DNA of 64,000 bases from Imtechella halotolerans. GTDB taxonomy: Bacteria > Bacteroidota > Bacteroidia > Flavobacteriales > Flavobacteriaceae. The position numbers and the translations under genes are program-made. The notes beneath the pieces were generated by a model. It did no database searches. It was given only the letters and a program-made list of their open reading frames with translations, and was not told where the DNA came from. Positions 35,556 to 44,632 of this stretch are shown here, piece by piece. Every line of letters starts with the position of its first letter. The stretch's first letter is position 1. The stretch is from NCBI RefSeq assembly GCF_028743515.2, contig NZ_CP117969.2, forward strand, positions 803,001 to 867,000, given 5' to 3'.

Positions 35556-37346
35556 CTATGAAATACGATATAGCTGTTGTTCTAATTCTTGTAATTTTTT
35601 CTTATTTCTGTCTCTATCCGATTGAAAATAGCCATCGGAAAGTAAGAGTTTATAATAGTAGGCGATAGCACTGCTAAGATTTTCTTTAAACAAATTCCAT
35701 TTCTTGATTTGTTGGTCTGTTATATCATGAGTTTGCTTCATTTGATCTTTTAAGTAAAGAATATATAACTCCAGTTCTTTTAAATACATATTGGGTCTAG
35801 AAGGAGCTATGGGTATGGAATTTTCGCCATAGATATGTTGTACCATTTCAGAGAGCTTTACCTCTTCTTGGAAATACGCCATATTTGGTCCCGGACATAC
35901 CACCACTCCTTGCTGCTGCCCTTTAATAGGGATTCCTAACTCTATATGGGAAGCATTAGCCAGTCCTACACAAAGGCATGATTTATCTGTAATTTCCTTA
36001 TAAGCCTTGGTATAGGCTTGCGTTGTTAACTGCTCTTTTTTTGATTCTAATTCTTCTATTTTTTTGTCTTGGTATTTTTTTGAAGCCGTGCAACTCCCTT
36101 CCTTTTTGTATTCTTTACTGAGTGCTAGGTATTTCTTTGGACAGGAACTACCGGCTCTACCTTCTTTAATTCTGGTATTTTTATAAAAATCATTAGTGGT
36201 CCCCCTAAGGGTATTGAAAGGGACTCCTAAAGGTGAAATAGCACTTAGGTATAAATCCTTTTCTGTTGCTCCTGCTATAAGTGCTCTAGTAGCCTTATCA
36301 ACAGAGGTAGCCTCTGGCACCAACAGAAATGGAGATCCCCAACCAACGGCATCTACCTTATAATAATCTAACAAAAAATGATGTTCTTGGGCCGTACCAA
36401 CACCTCCTTGAACGGTTACTCTTACAACTGGTATTTGTTCAGGAATGGTTTTATTTTTCACTTCTAACGCCTTTTTAAGAAGAGAATATGAGGTATCAAT
36501 TAGGGTTTCCTTTTTAGTCTTAAACTCTTCAAGTATGGGACCAAGTAGCATTCCATCGGTTGCAAAAGCATGACCCCCACAATTTAAGCCTGATTCAATT
36601 CGGTATTCGGATACCCAAAGTCCCTTTTTAGCTAAAAAGTTCCCTTGTATCATTGCGGATCGGAAATCACTGACCTTTACTATAATTTTCTTTTTAAATT
36701 GCCCTTTAACATCCGGATAAAAGTCTTCAAAAGTCTCCATATAACTGTACAATCGTGGATTCATTCCAGCCGAGAATACTACTGAGGAACGAGTGGTACT
36801 ATTAGCAAATCCTCTTAAGGCAGCATGGGCATCATTGTAGATTACAGGTAGTTGCTCTCCATTAGAAAAATTGTCCTTATCAATTTTAGTCATGATATTT
36901 ACATCAATGCTTCCGGGATTTAAATACTCATCTAGTAATGATGTGAGTTCTTGAAGGTTTAATTTGTTGATTTTGAATAGTTCACTTAATTTTATTTTAA
37001 GTTCTGATTGAGAGGGTAGAAGATGCATAAATTGCTCTAAGGAACTTCTCTTTTCAATAAGTTCAGATTTGAACTTTAAAAATTTTTCAGAGACTACTTT
37101 ATCCAATAGATTCAAATAGTTTGTAATCCGTTTGGCTCTAAAATCTTCTACTTTTTGGGTGATTTCTTTGTAAGGTTGTTTAAATTTTTCTGAATAGAAA
37201 GCATTCATTCTTTCAATTAAATCGTCATCCATAATGGAAATTACGGAGTCAATTCCATAGTGTGCCACTCGCAAAGGACTGTCTATTGTAAAGGCCAGTC
37301 CCATAACTGGGATATGGAAGGTGTGTAGGGGTTTAGTATATGTCAT
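35556..37346 (-). CDS. unrecognised large protein ending the nor operon, possible TIM-barrel/FMN type
   Basis: Translation most likely starts at the ATG at 37346 (MTYTKPLHTFHIPVMGL), overlapping the norF stop by four bases, and gives 596 residues. I do not recognise a named family. The middle (about 240-390) has GLNCGGHAFATDG, VRVTVQGGVGTAQEHHFLL and VGWGSPFLLVPEATSVD, a strand-Gly-rich-loop order like nitronate monooxygenase or glutamate-synthase TIM barrels. Six cysteines cluster afterwards (SSCPKKY, GSCTASK, SCLCVG, VVCPGPN), suggesting a metal or Fe-S site. The C-terminus is a helical extension. There is no signal peptide. The position as last gene of the nor operon suggests a role in NO metabolism. 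Confidence 0.75.
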   Translation of the reverse strand: MTYTKPLHTFHIPVMGLAFTIDSPLRVAHYGIDSVISIMDDDLIERMNAFYSEKFKQPYKEITQKVEDFRAKRITNYLNLLDKVVSEKFLKFKSELIEKRSSLEQFMHLLPSQSELKIKLSELFKINKLNLQELTSLLDEYLNPGSIDVNIMTKIDKDNFSNGEQLPVIYNDAHAALRGFANSTTRSSVVFSAGMNPRLYSYMETFEDFYPDVKGQFKKKIIVKVSDFRSAMIQGNFLAKKGLWVSEYRIESGLNCGGHAFATDGMLLGPILEEFKTKKETLIDTSYSLLKKALEVKNKTIPEQIPVVRVTVQGGVGTAQEHHFLLDYYKVDAVGWGSPFLLVPEATSVDKATRALIAGATEKDLYLSAISPLGVPFNTLRGTTNDFYKNTRIKEGRAGSSCPKKYLALSKEYKKEGSCTASKKYQDKKIEELESKKEQLTTQAYTKAYKEITDKSCLCVGLANASHIELGIPIKGQQQGVVVCPGPNMAYFQEEVKLSEMVQHIYGENSIPIAPSRPNMYLKELELYILYLKDQMKQTHDITDQQIKKWNLFKENLSSAIAYYYKLLLSDGYFQSDRDRNKKKLQELEQQLYRIS

Positions 37347-37579
37347 GTTGTAAATAGTATCAAAATAGATAATCCCATAAGGGTTCCGAATAGTAGAATT
37401 GAAAATTTCCAGAAAGTATGTGCCTTTTTTAATTCCATAAATTGGAAGGCTACTAACCAAAACTTAACGATAGCAGTTAGTATAACGGCAACAATGAGTA
37501 CTTTATTGGATGCTATTATGGCAGTAAGAGTGGTTAGTACTAAAAGAATGAGATAGCTTATAGTTGTTTGATTTCGCAT
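37343..37579 (-). CDS. norF: NorF-like small subunit (cytochrome c oxidase subunit IV family)
   Basis: The ATG at 37579 (MRNQTTISYLILLVL) gives 78 residues with three membrane helices and lies two bases after the norE stop; the longer frame to 37633 would overlap norE and is not used. The sequence NKVLIVAVILTAIVKFWLVAFQFMELKKAH, written here with its Glu, is the hallmark of the COX4_pro/NorF family. NorF with NorE supports nitric oxide reductase function. Its stop overlaps the next gene by four bases. Confidence 0.8.
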   Translation of the reverse strand: MRNQTTISYLILLVLTTLTAIIASNKVLIVAVILTAIVKFWLVAFQFMELKKAHTFWKFSILLFGTLMGLSILILFTT

Positions 37580-37581
37580 TT

Positions 37582-38160
37582 TTAAAATAATAAGTATAAT
37601 ATTGGAAAAAGTAGTAACCATATTAAATCGCACATGTGCCAGAAAGCTGCCCCAGCCTCTAAATCTTCAAAATTGTAATTCACCCTTTTTCTTTGTATAC
37701 CTTTACGAAGGAATAGCAGTATGACCAGACCTACCAGTACATGAATCCAATGAAACCCTGTGAGTAACCAGTAGAACATGAAAAATGAATTGTAATCCAT
37801 GGTAAGTCCAGCCTCAATTTTGTCATAGTATTCTATCGCTTTTAGAATTATAAATCCAAATCCTGTAAGTATTGAAAAATTGATGAATTTTAGGGTTAGC
37901 TGGGTGTTTTTTCTTTTGAATGCCGTGATGCTCTGGGCCATAAAATAACCACTGGTCAATAATAACAAAGTATTGATAGTGGCTAGTGTTTTATTTAAAT
38001 GCGCAGCACTTTCACTAAAGAGCGCTCGCTGCTGAACGCCATAGTACGCCAAGGCTATTATTGCCATTCCAAAGGTTAGTAATTCCAGGTAAATAACTAT
38101 CCAGATGAGTAGTCCTCCAGGTGGATAAAAAAAGGATCTTTCCGTTTGCTTTAGTTCCAT
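37582..38160 (-). CDS. norE: NorE-like protein (cytochrome c oxidase subunit III family)
   Basis: The 192-residue protein has five membrane helices of the heme-copper oxidase subunit III fold, with GLLIWIVIYLELLTFGMAIIALAYYG at the N-terminus and FHWIHVLVGLVILL and AGAAFWHMCDLIWLLLFPILYLLF at the end, as in NorE. NorE is not catalytic but raises NO reductase activity in other denitrifiers. It overlaps the preceding PAS gene by ten bases and is followed by norF. Confidence 0.88.
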   Translation of the reverse strand: MELKQTERSFFYPPGGLLIWIVIYLELLTFGMAIIALAYYGVQQRALFSESAAHLNKTLATINTLLLLTSGYFMAQSITAFKRKNTQLTLKFINFSILTGFGFIILKAIEYYDKIEAGLTMDYNSFFMFYWLLTGFHWIHVLVGLVILLFLRKGIQRKRVNYNFEDLEAGAAFWHMCDLIWLLLFPILYLLF

Positions 38161-39116
38161 TCTAATAATCTTCGTTCTCCTTCTATATTTTTAATATCGG
38201 TAATGTCTTGTGACATTTCAACGACTCCTTTGTATTTTCTGTCTGCATCACGCACGGCAAAATAACGTATGTATATAAGTCTTCCTTTATAGGTTATCCA
38301 GAAAGATGCCTCGTCCTTTTTACCGCTTTTAAAAGTCTCCAATATCTGTAGTACGGTATCCACACTTTTTGGAGGGTGGCAAAAGCGAACTTCACGACCT
38401 ATGATACCCGCACTTCGAGGAAACACTCGTTCCTCCCCACGATTGTAAAAAATGACTTTGTCATGTTCATCCACAAAAGTAAGATCAATGGGTAGGGTCT
38501 TAAAGAGTAAGTTCACCTGCTCAATACTCATATAACCCTGATCATATAATTGAGCTCCTTCAGAAAATGAAACATCGCTTCTTAGCTGTGTATCCATAGA
38601 AGGATGAATGTATTCCTGGGTGTTTGGATAGGGTAAAGGGGGTGAATTTAACATCCATCCAATTTCTTCTTCTCCCTTTCGCATCTGTATCCAATCTTCA
38701 TTGGATAGTATTTCCATCGCATTGGGAAAAAGTACACTTTCTTCTACATTCAATAGGCGATGTATATTTTGCTTTAATAGCTCCAAGTTTTGCAGTGTGG
38801 ATGTGTAATCTCCCTCTTCCACGTTTTTTCTAACGATCCTGAGCATCTCTCGCAGTGTATCATGAAAGGACCACATGTTTCTAGAGGGGCCAGTCCAACC
38901 CTTTTCTTCTAAAAAGGGAAAGAGTTGATTTTCTTTGCGTTCAAATCGCCTTTCTATGGTGCCTAGTTGATTGAAAATATTATAGAATTTCTGATATTCC
39001 TTTGCAGGATCAGTGGCACTTATTTCTTCTAAAAGCTGATGAATGAACTCGGTTTCTTTTAGATATGTATGTATAGGATGCCCATGTTGTAATTCAGGCT
39101 GTATGGTATTTTTCAT
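38151..39116 (-). CDS. hemerythrin-like plus PAS domain protein (DUF438-type)
   Basis: The 321-residue cytoplasmic protein has a hemerythrin HHE domain (about 12-150). Candidate metal ligands are H13, H16 and H25, the ERRFERKENQLFPFLEE segment, the SFHDTLREM His, and LNVEESVLFP. After a linker, a PAS domain follows (about 205-315: LPIDLTFVDEHDKVIFYNRGEERVFPRS, RYFAVRDADRKYKGVVEMSQDIT). Such DUF438 proteins occur with denitrification and NO-stress genes. It may sense or handle NO or iron in the same operon as NorD. It starts four bases from the norD stop. Confidence 0.85.
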   Translation of the reverse strand: MKNTIQPELQHGHPIHTYLKETEFIHQLLEEISATDPAKEYQKFYNIFNQLGTIERRFERKENQLFPFLEEKGWTGPSRNMWSFHDTLREMLRIVRKNVEEGDYTSTLQNLELLKQNIHRLLNVEESVLFPNAMEILSNEDWIQMRKGEEEIGWMLNSPPLPYPNTQEYIHPSMDTQLRSDVSFSEGAQLYDQGYMSIEQVNLLFKTLPIDLTFVDEHDKVIFYNRGEERVFPRSAGIIGREVRFCHPPKSVDTVLQILETFKSGKKDEASFWITYKGRLIYIRYFAVRDADRKYKGVVEMSQDITDIKNIEGERRLLEWN

Positions 39117-39120
39117 TGGC

Positions 39121-40881
39121 TTATTGATATTTTATTCGTTTGTATAGTTTTACAAGGGATTGTACTAATTCTTCGGGTGACGTTAGGATTTGATAGTGAT
39201 TTTGACCAAACATCTGTGGCAAATAATATTTAGCCTGGGCTTCTATAGCCAGCGCATAGGAGTTTATTTTGCGCTGGTTTAATTCACGCAAGGCTTGTTT
39301 TATGTCTTGTATTCCATGTTGACCTTCGTATCTATCATAATCATTTGGCTTACCATCTGAGAGTAGAATGATCCATTTGTTTTTAGCTTCCGTCTGATCA
39401 AGTCTAGCCCCTGCATGACGAAGGGCCGGTCCAATTCGAGTATAGCCATTTGGTTCAGCCGTTCCAATTCTGGATTTTGCTGTGTTCCAATGATGAGTAA
39501 AATCCTTGAAAGTGGTATAGGTGGTAAAGTTTCTGGTTTTTGAATAAAAACCATCTATGGCGAATTGTATATCAAACTCATGAAATAGTTCCCCGAATAA
39601 TATGGAAACTTCCTTTTCGACATCTATTACTCTGTTTCCTCCGGCATAGCTATCACTGGATAAGCTGTTGTCTAGTAAGAGTAAAATGGCAATGTCCTTA
39701 TTTTTTTTGCGCTTAGAAAGGTAGATACGTTCATCAGGAGATTTTCCAGAATGTAGATCAGCATATAGGTCTGTTAAGGCATCTAAATCAAATTCATCAC
39801 CCTGAAGTTGACGTCTTTGAAATTGTAATTTATTGTTGATACTGGTAATTATTTTTCTTAGTCCTATTAAGGTTGTCCTATGTTTGGTAATTGTTTTTTG
39901 ATAATAGACAGGGTCCGATTTTAGTTGAGTGCGTGGGTATACTTTACAGAAATTCAGCTGATACCTTCTTTTCTTGTAATCCCATTCATCGTATTTTAAA
40001 TGAAAGCCTTTTTGATCTACTTCTGCGCTTTGGGCAATGGTTGTGTTTTCTACAAAATCAGCCTGGTACACAGAATGGGCTGGATCATCCACTCGAACAG
40101 TAAACCGCATATTCATTTCTTCAAGGGCGTCCTTGTGATCATTTAAAACATCCTTTCCATCAAAATCACGCCAATTGCCGTTAAATTCTTCTGCGGTTTC
40201 AATCTTTTCAAAATTGTGCAGCAATACATAATCTTCTTGTTGCTTTTTATCAATAGTTAAGGATTCTATTTCTTCGACCGCTCTTGCCTTTAGGGTTGTT
40301 TGAATGTCCTGTGCTTTGGAAGCTGTTTTTGCATTTAGTTCACTTAAAATATCGGGTTCAGTGGTGAAATATGAATTGGTCATCCATTTTCCAAAAAGCC
40401 AAAAGGTGTTGTCTTGTTCTTTAGGGGTTCTTGGACTGAGATCCTGGAGTGCCAACTTGTACCACAATTCCATAGAAGGGTATTGTGCGAATAACAACCG
40501 TAGTACCTCCTTAGAGGTTTCTCTGGCTTTGGATTGGGATAATTCTTCAATGGTTTCCATATCCTGCCAGTTTAGGTCTAATTCCTTTTGACAGCTTAGA
40601 TAAGCGATTCTAAAAAAGTAAAATGTTACGTTTCTTTCTTTATTTTCAAACAAGGCTACACTGATGGGTAAAAAGAAATTGTTGTCTTTATATCCTCCTT
40701 CACGTTCTGCAGGGAATATCTCAATGGGGTGACCTGTAAGGGCACGGGCCATTAAGGTAAGTCTTGGTTTCATGTCTTCCAAAAAGACGGATCTTGCCAA
40801 TACCTCCTTATTGTTTTCTTTACGTTTTTTGAGATACTTTACTACCTTTCCAAACACATACTCATCTAGCTCTAAGCCCAT
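39121..40881 (-). CDS. norD: NorD-like VWA-domain nitric oxide reductase activation protein
   Basis: The 586-residue protein ends in a von Willebrand factor A domain (about 390-575) with the MIDAS motif LLLLDNSLSSDSY (D-x-S-x-S), a conserved Thr in NGYTRIGPAL, and LLSDGKPNDYD. The N-terminal 380 residues are a helical region typical of NorD. NorD and NorQ form an AAA/VWA pair that inserts non-heme iron or activates NO reductase. Its gene is five bases from norQ. Confidence 0.9.
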   Translation of the reverse strand: MGLELDEYVFGKVVKYLKKRKENNKEVLARSVFLEDMKPRLTLMARALTGHPIEIFPAEREGGYKDNNFFLPISVALFENKERNVTFYFFRIAYLSCQKELDLNWQDMETIEELSQSKARETSKEVLRLLFAQYPSMELWYKLALQDLSPRTPKEQDNTFWLFGKWMTNSYFTTEPDILSELNAKTASKAQDIQTTLKARAVEEIESLTIDKKQQEDYVLLHNFEKIETAEEFNGNWRDFDGKDVLNDHKDALEEMNMRFTVRVDDPAHSVYQADFVENTTIAQSAEVDQKGFHLKYDEWDYKKRRYQLNFCKVYPRTQLKSDPVYYQKTITKHRTTLIGLRKIITSINNKLQFQRRQLQGDEFDLDALTDLYADLHSGKSPDERIYLSKRKKNKDIAILLLLDNSLSSDSYAGGNRVIDVEKEVSILFGELFHEFDIQFAIDGFYSKTRNFTTYTTFKDFTHHWNTAKSRIGTAEPNGYTRIGPALRHAGARLDQTEAKNKWIILLSDGKPNDYDRYEGQHGIQDIKQALRELNQRKINSYALAIEAQAKYYLPQMFGQNHYQILTSPEELVQSLVKLYKRIKYQ

Positions 40882-40886
40882 TTTTT

Positions 40887-41672
40887 CTAAATCATTAAAT
40901 CACACAAATCTTTTAGTGCTTGAATAGTGTCAGGTTCGTCTGTTAATGGTTCAACCACTGCAATATGTACTGCCAGTCGTTTAGGGAGACCATCTTGGAT
41001 TAATTTTGCTGCATCTACAAGTAGCCGTGTAGAAACTGTTTCAGCTAATCCTAGTTCTGTAAGGTTCCTGATTTTATTTCCAATAGCTACCAATTTTTGA
41101 GCAATTTCCTGGCTGCATTCGGATTCTGTTGACACAATTTCTGTCTCTATTTTTGCTGCAGGATAATCAAAAGAAAGTGCTATAAAACGCTGCCTTGTGG
41201 ATGGTTTTAATTCTTTAAATCCTTTTTGATATCCAGGGTTAAAGGAAGCTACTAATTGAAAATTTGGAGCTGCTTTGATGGTTTCTCCTAGTTTATCAAT
41301 AAATAATTCTCTTCGGTGATCCGTTAAGGCGTGTATGGCTACAATAACATCTGGTCGTGCCTCTGCAATTTCATCCAGGTATAGTATATACCCATTTTTT
41401 ACTGCAATGGTTAGTGGTCCGTCTATCCAGATTGTTTCAGCCCCCTTGATAATAAAACGTCCGATTAAATCCGTGGCGGATGTTTCCTCATGACAGCTCA
41501 CAGTAATTAGATTAGTATTAATTCTATGTGCCATATGTTCCACAAACCTTGATTTTCCAGAACCAGTGGGTCCTTTTAATAGTAAGGGAAGTTTAAGCTT
41601 GTTGGCATGGATAAAGACATCCATTTCCGAACCAATAGCTTTGTAAAATATTGTATTTTCTGCTACCTCCAT
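40887..41672 (-). CDS. norQ: NorQ/CbbQ-like MoxR-type AAA+ ATPase
   Basis: The 261-residue protein has Walker A GPTGSGKS (34-41), Walker B YILYLDEIAE (about 94-103), and the sensor and arginine region SFNPGYQKGFKELKPSTRQRF typical of CbbQ/NorQ. It works with NorD as a chaperone that matures the NorCB complex. A GGAGG-like sequence precedes the ATG, unusual for this window. A hairpin lies in the intergenic space upstream (41686-41722). Confidence 0.92.
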   Translation of the reverse strand: MEVAENTIFYKAIGSEMDVFIHANKLKLPLLLKGPTGSGKSRFVEHMAHRINTNLITVSCHEETSATDLIGRFIIKGAETIWIDGPLTIAVKNGYILYLDEIAEARPDVIVAIHALTDHRRELFIDKLGETIKAAPNFQLVASFNPGYQKGFKELKPSTRQRFIALSFDYPAAKIETEIVSTESECSQEIAQKLVAIGNKIRNLTELGLAETVSTRLLVDAAKLIQDGLPKRLAVHIAVVEPLTDEPDTIQALKDLCDLMI

Positions 41673-41685
41673 ATTTTATGAATAA

Positions 41686-41722
41686 ATACCGAAATCAATA
41701 GTATAACTAGTGATCTCGGTAT
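41686..41722. promoter_or_regulatory. intercistronic hairpin between norB and norQ
   Basis: On the transcribed strand ATACCGA and TCGGTAT pair, followed by ATCA/TGAT and TAGT/ACTA, giving about 15 base pairs with two mismatches around a three-base loop. No U tract follows; the norQ ribosome site comes soon after. It fits an mRNA processing or stabilising element that sets structural-to-accessory ratio, not a terminator. Confidence 0.55.
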
Positions 41723-41738
41723 ATGAACAGTTAGTTAA

Positions 41739-43079
41739 TTAATGTGTGTTCACTTTTAGTGCTTCATCACTGGGTTTTCCATATTTGAAAAACTCATAGA
41801 TATATAATCCAATACCTGTAGCAAAGAGTGAAGCGCAAAGAAGAAGAACCACAAAATGAACTTCAATTTCACTCTGTACTTCCATAAACTCCATTTTGAA
41901 CTTTCGTTCCAGATACACTTGAGCTACACCAGCCACACCAAAAGCTACAGTCATTCCAAGCATACCTACGTTGGAAAGCCAAAATGCGGCATGGGCCAGT
42001 TTACTATCAAAGCGTTTTCGACCTGTAATATTAGGCATGGCATAACTGATAATGGCCAAAACAATCATCGCGTAGGCTCCCCAAAATGCGTAGTGACCAT
42101 GCATGGCTGTTACCAGCGTCCCATGTGTATAAATATTGGTTTGTGGCAGGGTATGTGCAAAACCTAGCAAGCCCGCACCTATAAAAGAAACGATTGAAGC
42201 TCCGATGGTCCAGAAAAGGGCGACTTTATTAGGATGTGATTTTTCACCTTTACGGTACATGTATACAGCGAATAAAGCCATGGCCAAAAATGCCAATGGT
42301 TCCAGAGCGGAGAATATTCCTCCTACAATCAACCATATTTTATTAACTCCAATATAATAGTAGTGGTGTCCTGTACCTAATAACCCAGATAAGAAGGTTA
42401 GTCCAATAATAACATACAGCCATTTCTCGATTACTTCACGATCTACACCCGTAAGTTTAATTAGTAGGTAGGACAGGATACCTCCCATTATTAATTCCCA
42501 TACTCCTTCAACCCACAGATGGACTACCCACCAACGGAAAAAGGAATCTGTTACTTGACTGTCAAACCAAATCATACCAGGAAGGTATAACAGGGCTGCA
42601 AAAACCAATCCCATAGTGAGTACTAGGGCTGTTGTTGTTCGGCGTTTTCCTTTAAAAAGAGTCGCCAGTATGAGTCCAAGGAACAATAGTACATTGACAA
42701 CCACTAGGTAGTCGAGTTCACGTGGTATTTCCAGAAACTTACGTCCTTCCCAATAATTAAAGTGATATCCAACAATGGCCACCACACCTACAAGGGCTAA
42801 AGAAATTAGTTGCACATAAGCAAGTTTTACATTTACAAGCTCTCGTTGGGCCTCTTCAGGAATGATGTAGTAGGCGGCGCCCATGAAGCCTGTTAATAGC
42901 CAAACCACTAACAGGTTTGTATGTACGGCTCTGGCGGTGTTAAATGGTATAATATCATGTAAGCCATCCATTCCTATACGGGCAAAGCCCATAATAAATC
43001 CATAAACTATTTGAAGGGTGAATAGAAGCATACATAGACCAAAAAACCAGTATGCCACCTTTTGAGATTTATATTTCAT
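41739..43079 (-). CDS. norB: nitric oxide reductase large subunit NorB (cNor)
   Basis: The 446-residue protein has twelve membrane helices of the heme-copper oxidase fold. Histidines expected for heme b, heme b3 and FeB are seen in RAVHTNLLVVWLLTGF, WWVVHLWVEGVWELIMGG (with the Glu typical of Nor), LGTGHHYYYIG and ALHGHYAFWGAYAM-like text. The length matches cNorB and not the longer quinol type. It acts with NorC to reduce NO to N2O at the inner membrane. norC lies nine bases upstream. Confidence 0.95.
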   Translation of the reverse strand: MKYKSQKVAYWFFGLCMLLFTLQIVYGFIMGFARIGMDGLHDIIPFNTARAVHTNLLVVWLLTGFMGAAYYIIPEEAQRELVNVKLAYVQLISLALVGVVAIVGYHFNYWEGRKFLEIPRELDYLVVVNVLLFLGLILATLFKGKRRTTTALVLTMGLVFAALLYLPGMIWFDSQVTDSFFRWWVVHLWVEGVWELIMGGILSYLLIKLTGVDREVIEKWLYVIIGLTFLSGLLGTGHHYYYIGVNKIWLIVGGIFSALEPLAFLAMALFAVYMYRKGEKSHPNKVALFWTIGASIVSFIGAGLLGFAHTLPQTNIYTHGTLVTAMHGHYAFWGAYAMIVLAIISYAMPNITGRKRFDSKLAHAAFWLSNVGMLGMTVAFGVAGVAQVYLERKFKMEFMEVQSEIEVHFVVLLLCASLFATGIGLYIYEFFKYGKPSDEALKVNTH

Positions 43080-43087
43080 CTGTATTA

Positions 43088-43531
43088 CTAATTATCGTTA
43101 TTGTTATCTTTTGCCAATGGAGAAACGACCCTGTCAAATCCATTTAAATCAATATTACCTATCCATTTGAAATAGGCAACCATTGCCTCAGCATCTTCAG
43201 GGCTCATGCCATAAGCAACCATTTGTCGGTCATTTGGTGCCCAGGGAACAGGGGATTGGAGGATTGCCTTAATATAGCCTTCTCCTCTACGTTCTACTAC
43301 TTTTGTGAGTTCTGGGGCATAATAACCGCCTTCACCTAAAATGGTATGGCATCCCATACAATTATTAGATTCCCACAATTCTTTACCTCTCACGACTTTC
43401 TGGTCAATAGCGTCGTGATTAGTCTGATCATTTTTAGGCATAAAGGAGTATACAGTTAAGCCAATAAAGAGTAAAAAGGTGACCACTGTCCCGCCTAAAA
43501 AGAATGTTCTGGCTTGTGATTTCGATAACAT
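43088..43531 (-). CDS. norC: nitric oxide reductase cytochrome c subunit NorC
   Basis: The 147-residue protein has one N-terminal membrane helix (about 10-30) and a periplasmic cytochrome c domain with CMGCH (58-62) and an axial Met in MVAYGM. It passes electrons to NorB. It is the first gene of the nor operon, and a perfect 18-base palindrome of FNR type lies 69-86 bases before its ATG. Confidence 0.95.
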   Translation of the reverse strand: MLSKSQARTFFLGGTVVTFLLFIGLTVYSFMPKNDQTNHDAIDQKVVRGKELWESNNCMGCHTILGEGGYYAPELTKVVERRGEGYIKAILQSPVPWAPNDRQMVAYGMSPEDAEAMVAYFKWIGNIDLNGFDRVVSPLAKDNNNDN

Positions 43532-43599
43532 AAATTAAATAAGGATAAATTTGTCTTTTATTTTGATTTAGCAAAGAAACCATAAATCAGAGTAGGGGC

Positions 43600-43617
43600 T
43601 TATGATTGGAATCATAA
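43600..43617. promoter_or_regulatory. FNR/DNR-type palindrome before norC
   Basis: TTATGATT and AATCATAA form a perfect palindrome around GG; the core TGAT-N4-ATCA is that of CRP/FNR-family sites. It lies 69-86 bases before the norC start and matches the position of a similar site before nirK. It probably binds an FNR- or DNR/NnrR-like activator of the nor operon. Confidence 0.65.
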
Positions 43618-43774
43618 AACTTTAGGATGAAATGGAATACTTTGGTAGGTTCGAATAGAGAAATTAGAAAGTCAATTTCTGTGGATGGTATCAACTAGGA
43701 ATTCCTTCAAAAGTATCCTTGGTATGGATGAAATCAATTGTAAACAATCATGTTAGCTCATCATGGGAAACGCA

Positions 43775-44632
43775 TTAGTTCTGTCTAGTGAAAAATAGTT
43801 CAGCATTTTCATAGTAGATTTTACGTTTTTGTAACTCATTGAGAATACCAAGTTCTTCAATATTCTCAATGGCACTTTTGATATCCCCATTATCCGAACC
43901 GAACATCAGTCTATTTTCTAAACCTGCCTCTAAAAGCATGGTCATAATAGCTTTGAATTCTTTTTTAGAGAAGATATATGGATTATTAATTACTGAAATA
44001 TCTGCGTACACATTTGGGTAATATTTCATTATGGCAATTAAATCCTCCATAAATGGAGCGCCAGAATGCATAATCCAGACTTTTAAATTAGGAAATCGTT
44101 GTAAAAGATTTTCTATTAATAAGGGGTTACCCATACTAACCTTAAAATTCGGACTTCCGTGATTAGGTCCCGCAAGACCTGTATGAATTCCAACAGGAAT
44201 ATTGTATTTTTCAGCCAGTGCATAGTATGGAAACAGTTTTTCATCCGAGGGAGATATCCCATAATACTGGCTTAGTACCTCTCCAATAAATTGAATTTTG
44301 TTTTCTTTAATACCCTGTTCAACCCAGTTGATATCAGGAAATTCTTTTTGATCGGGAAAACAGTATTGCAAACTATACGGAACTTTACCCTCAGGACAAG
44401 CCAAAAGGAGCCCTTGAAGCACTATTAGATCCGCTGTAGTTTTGTAATTTGTTTGCAGATCCCAAGAGGTACTTATAGCCGCTTTATAAACACCATTGGA
44501 CACCAATTCTGCTAATTGTTTGGAAGGATCTTTATCACCATGTATGTGAACATCAAAAATCTTTTGAGCATTTGCGCCCACAAAGAATAAAATAGAACCC
44601 ATAAGTAAAGTCACTTTTTGCATACTACTCAA
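43775..44632 (-). CDS. secreted amidohydrolase-family (TIM-barrel) metal hydrolase
   Basis: The 285-residue protein has a signal peptide (SSMQKVTLLMGSILFFVGANAQ) and an amidohydrolase 2-type barrel. FDVHIHGD (H29, H31) is the first metal pair, VGIHTGLAGPNHG holds the next His, LKVWIMHSGAPF another, and LMFGSDNGD the metal Asp. The family includes decarboxylases and lactonases, so the substrate is open. It lies on the same strand about 240 bases before norC but outside the operon. Confidence 0.85.
   Translation of the reverse strand: MSSMQKVTLLMGSILFFVGANAQKIFDVHIHGDKDPSKQLAELVSNGVYKAAISTSWDLQTNYKTTADLIVLQGLLLACPEGKVPYSLQYCFPDQKEFPDINWVEQGIKENKIQFIGEVLSQYYGISPSDEKLFPYYALAEKYNIPVGIHTGLAGPNHGSPNFKVSMGNPLLIENLLQRFPNLKVWIMHSGAPFMEDLIAIMKYYPNVYADISVINNPYIFSKKEFKAIMTMLLEAGLENRLMFGSDNGDIKSAIENIEELGILNELQKRKIYYENAELFFTRQN

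Noticed and set aside
37343-37633. Longer NorF start at 37633
   Set aside because: It would overlap norE by 52 bases; the ATG at 37579 gives a normal NorF length.
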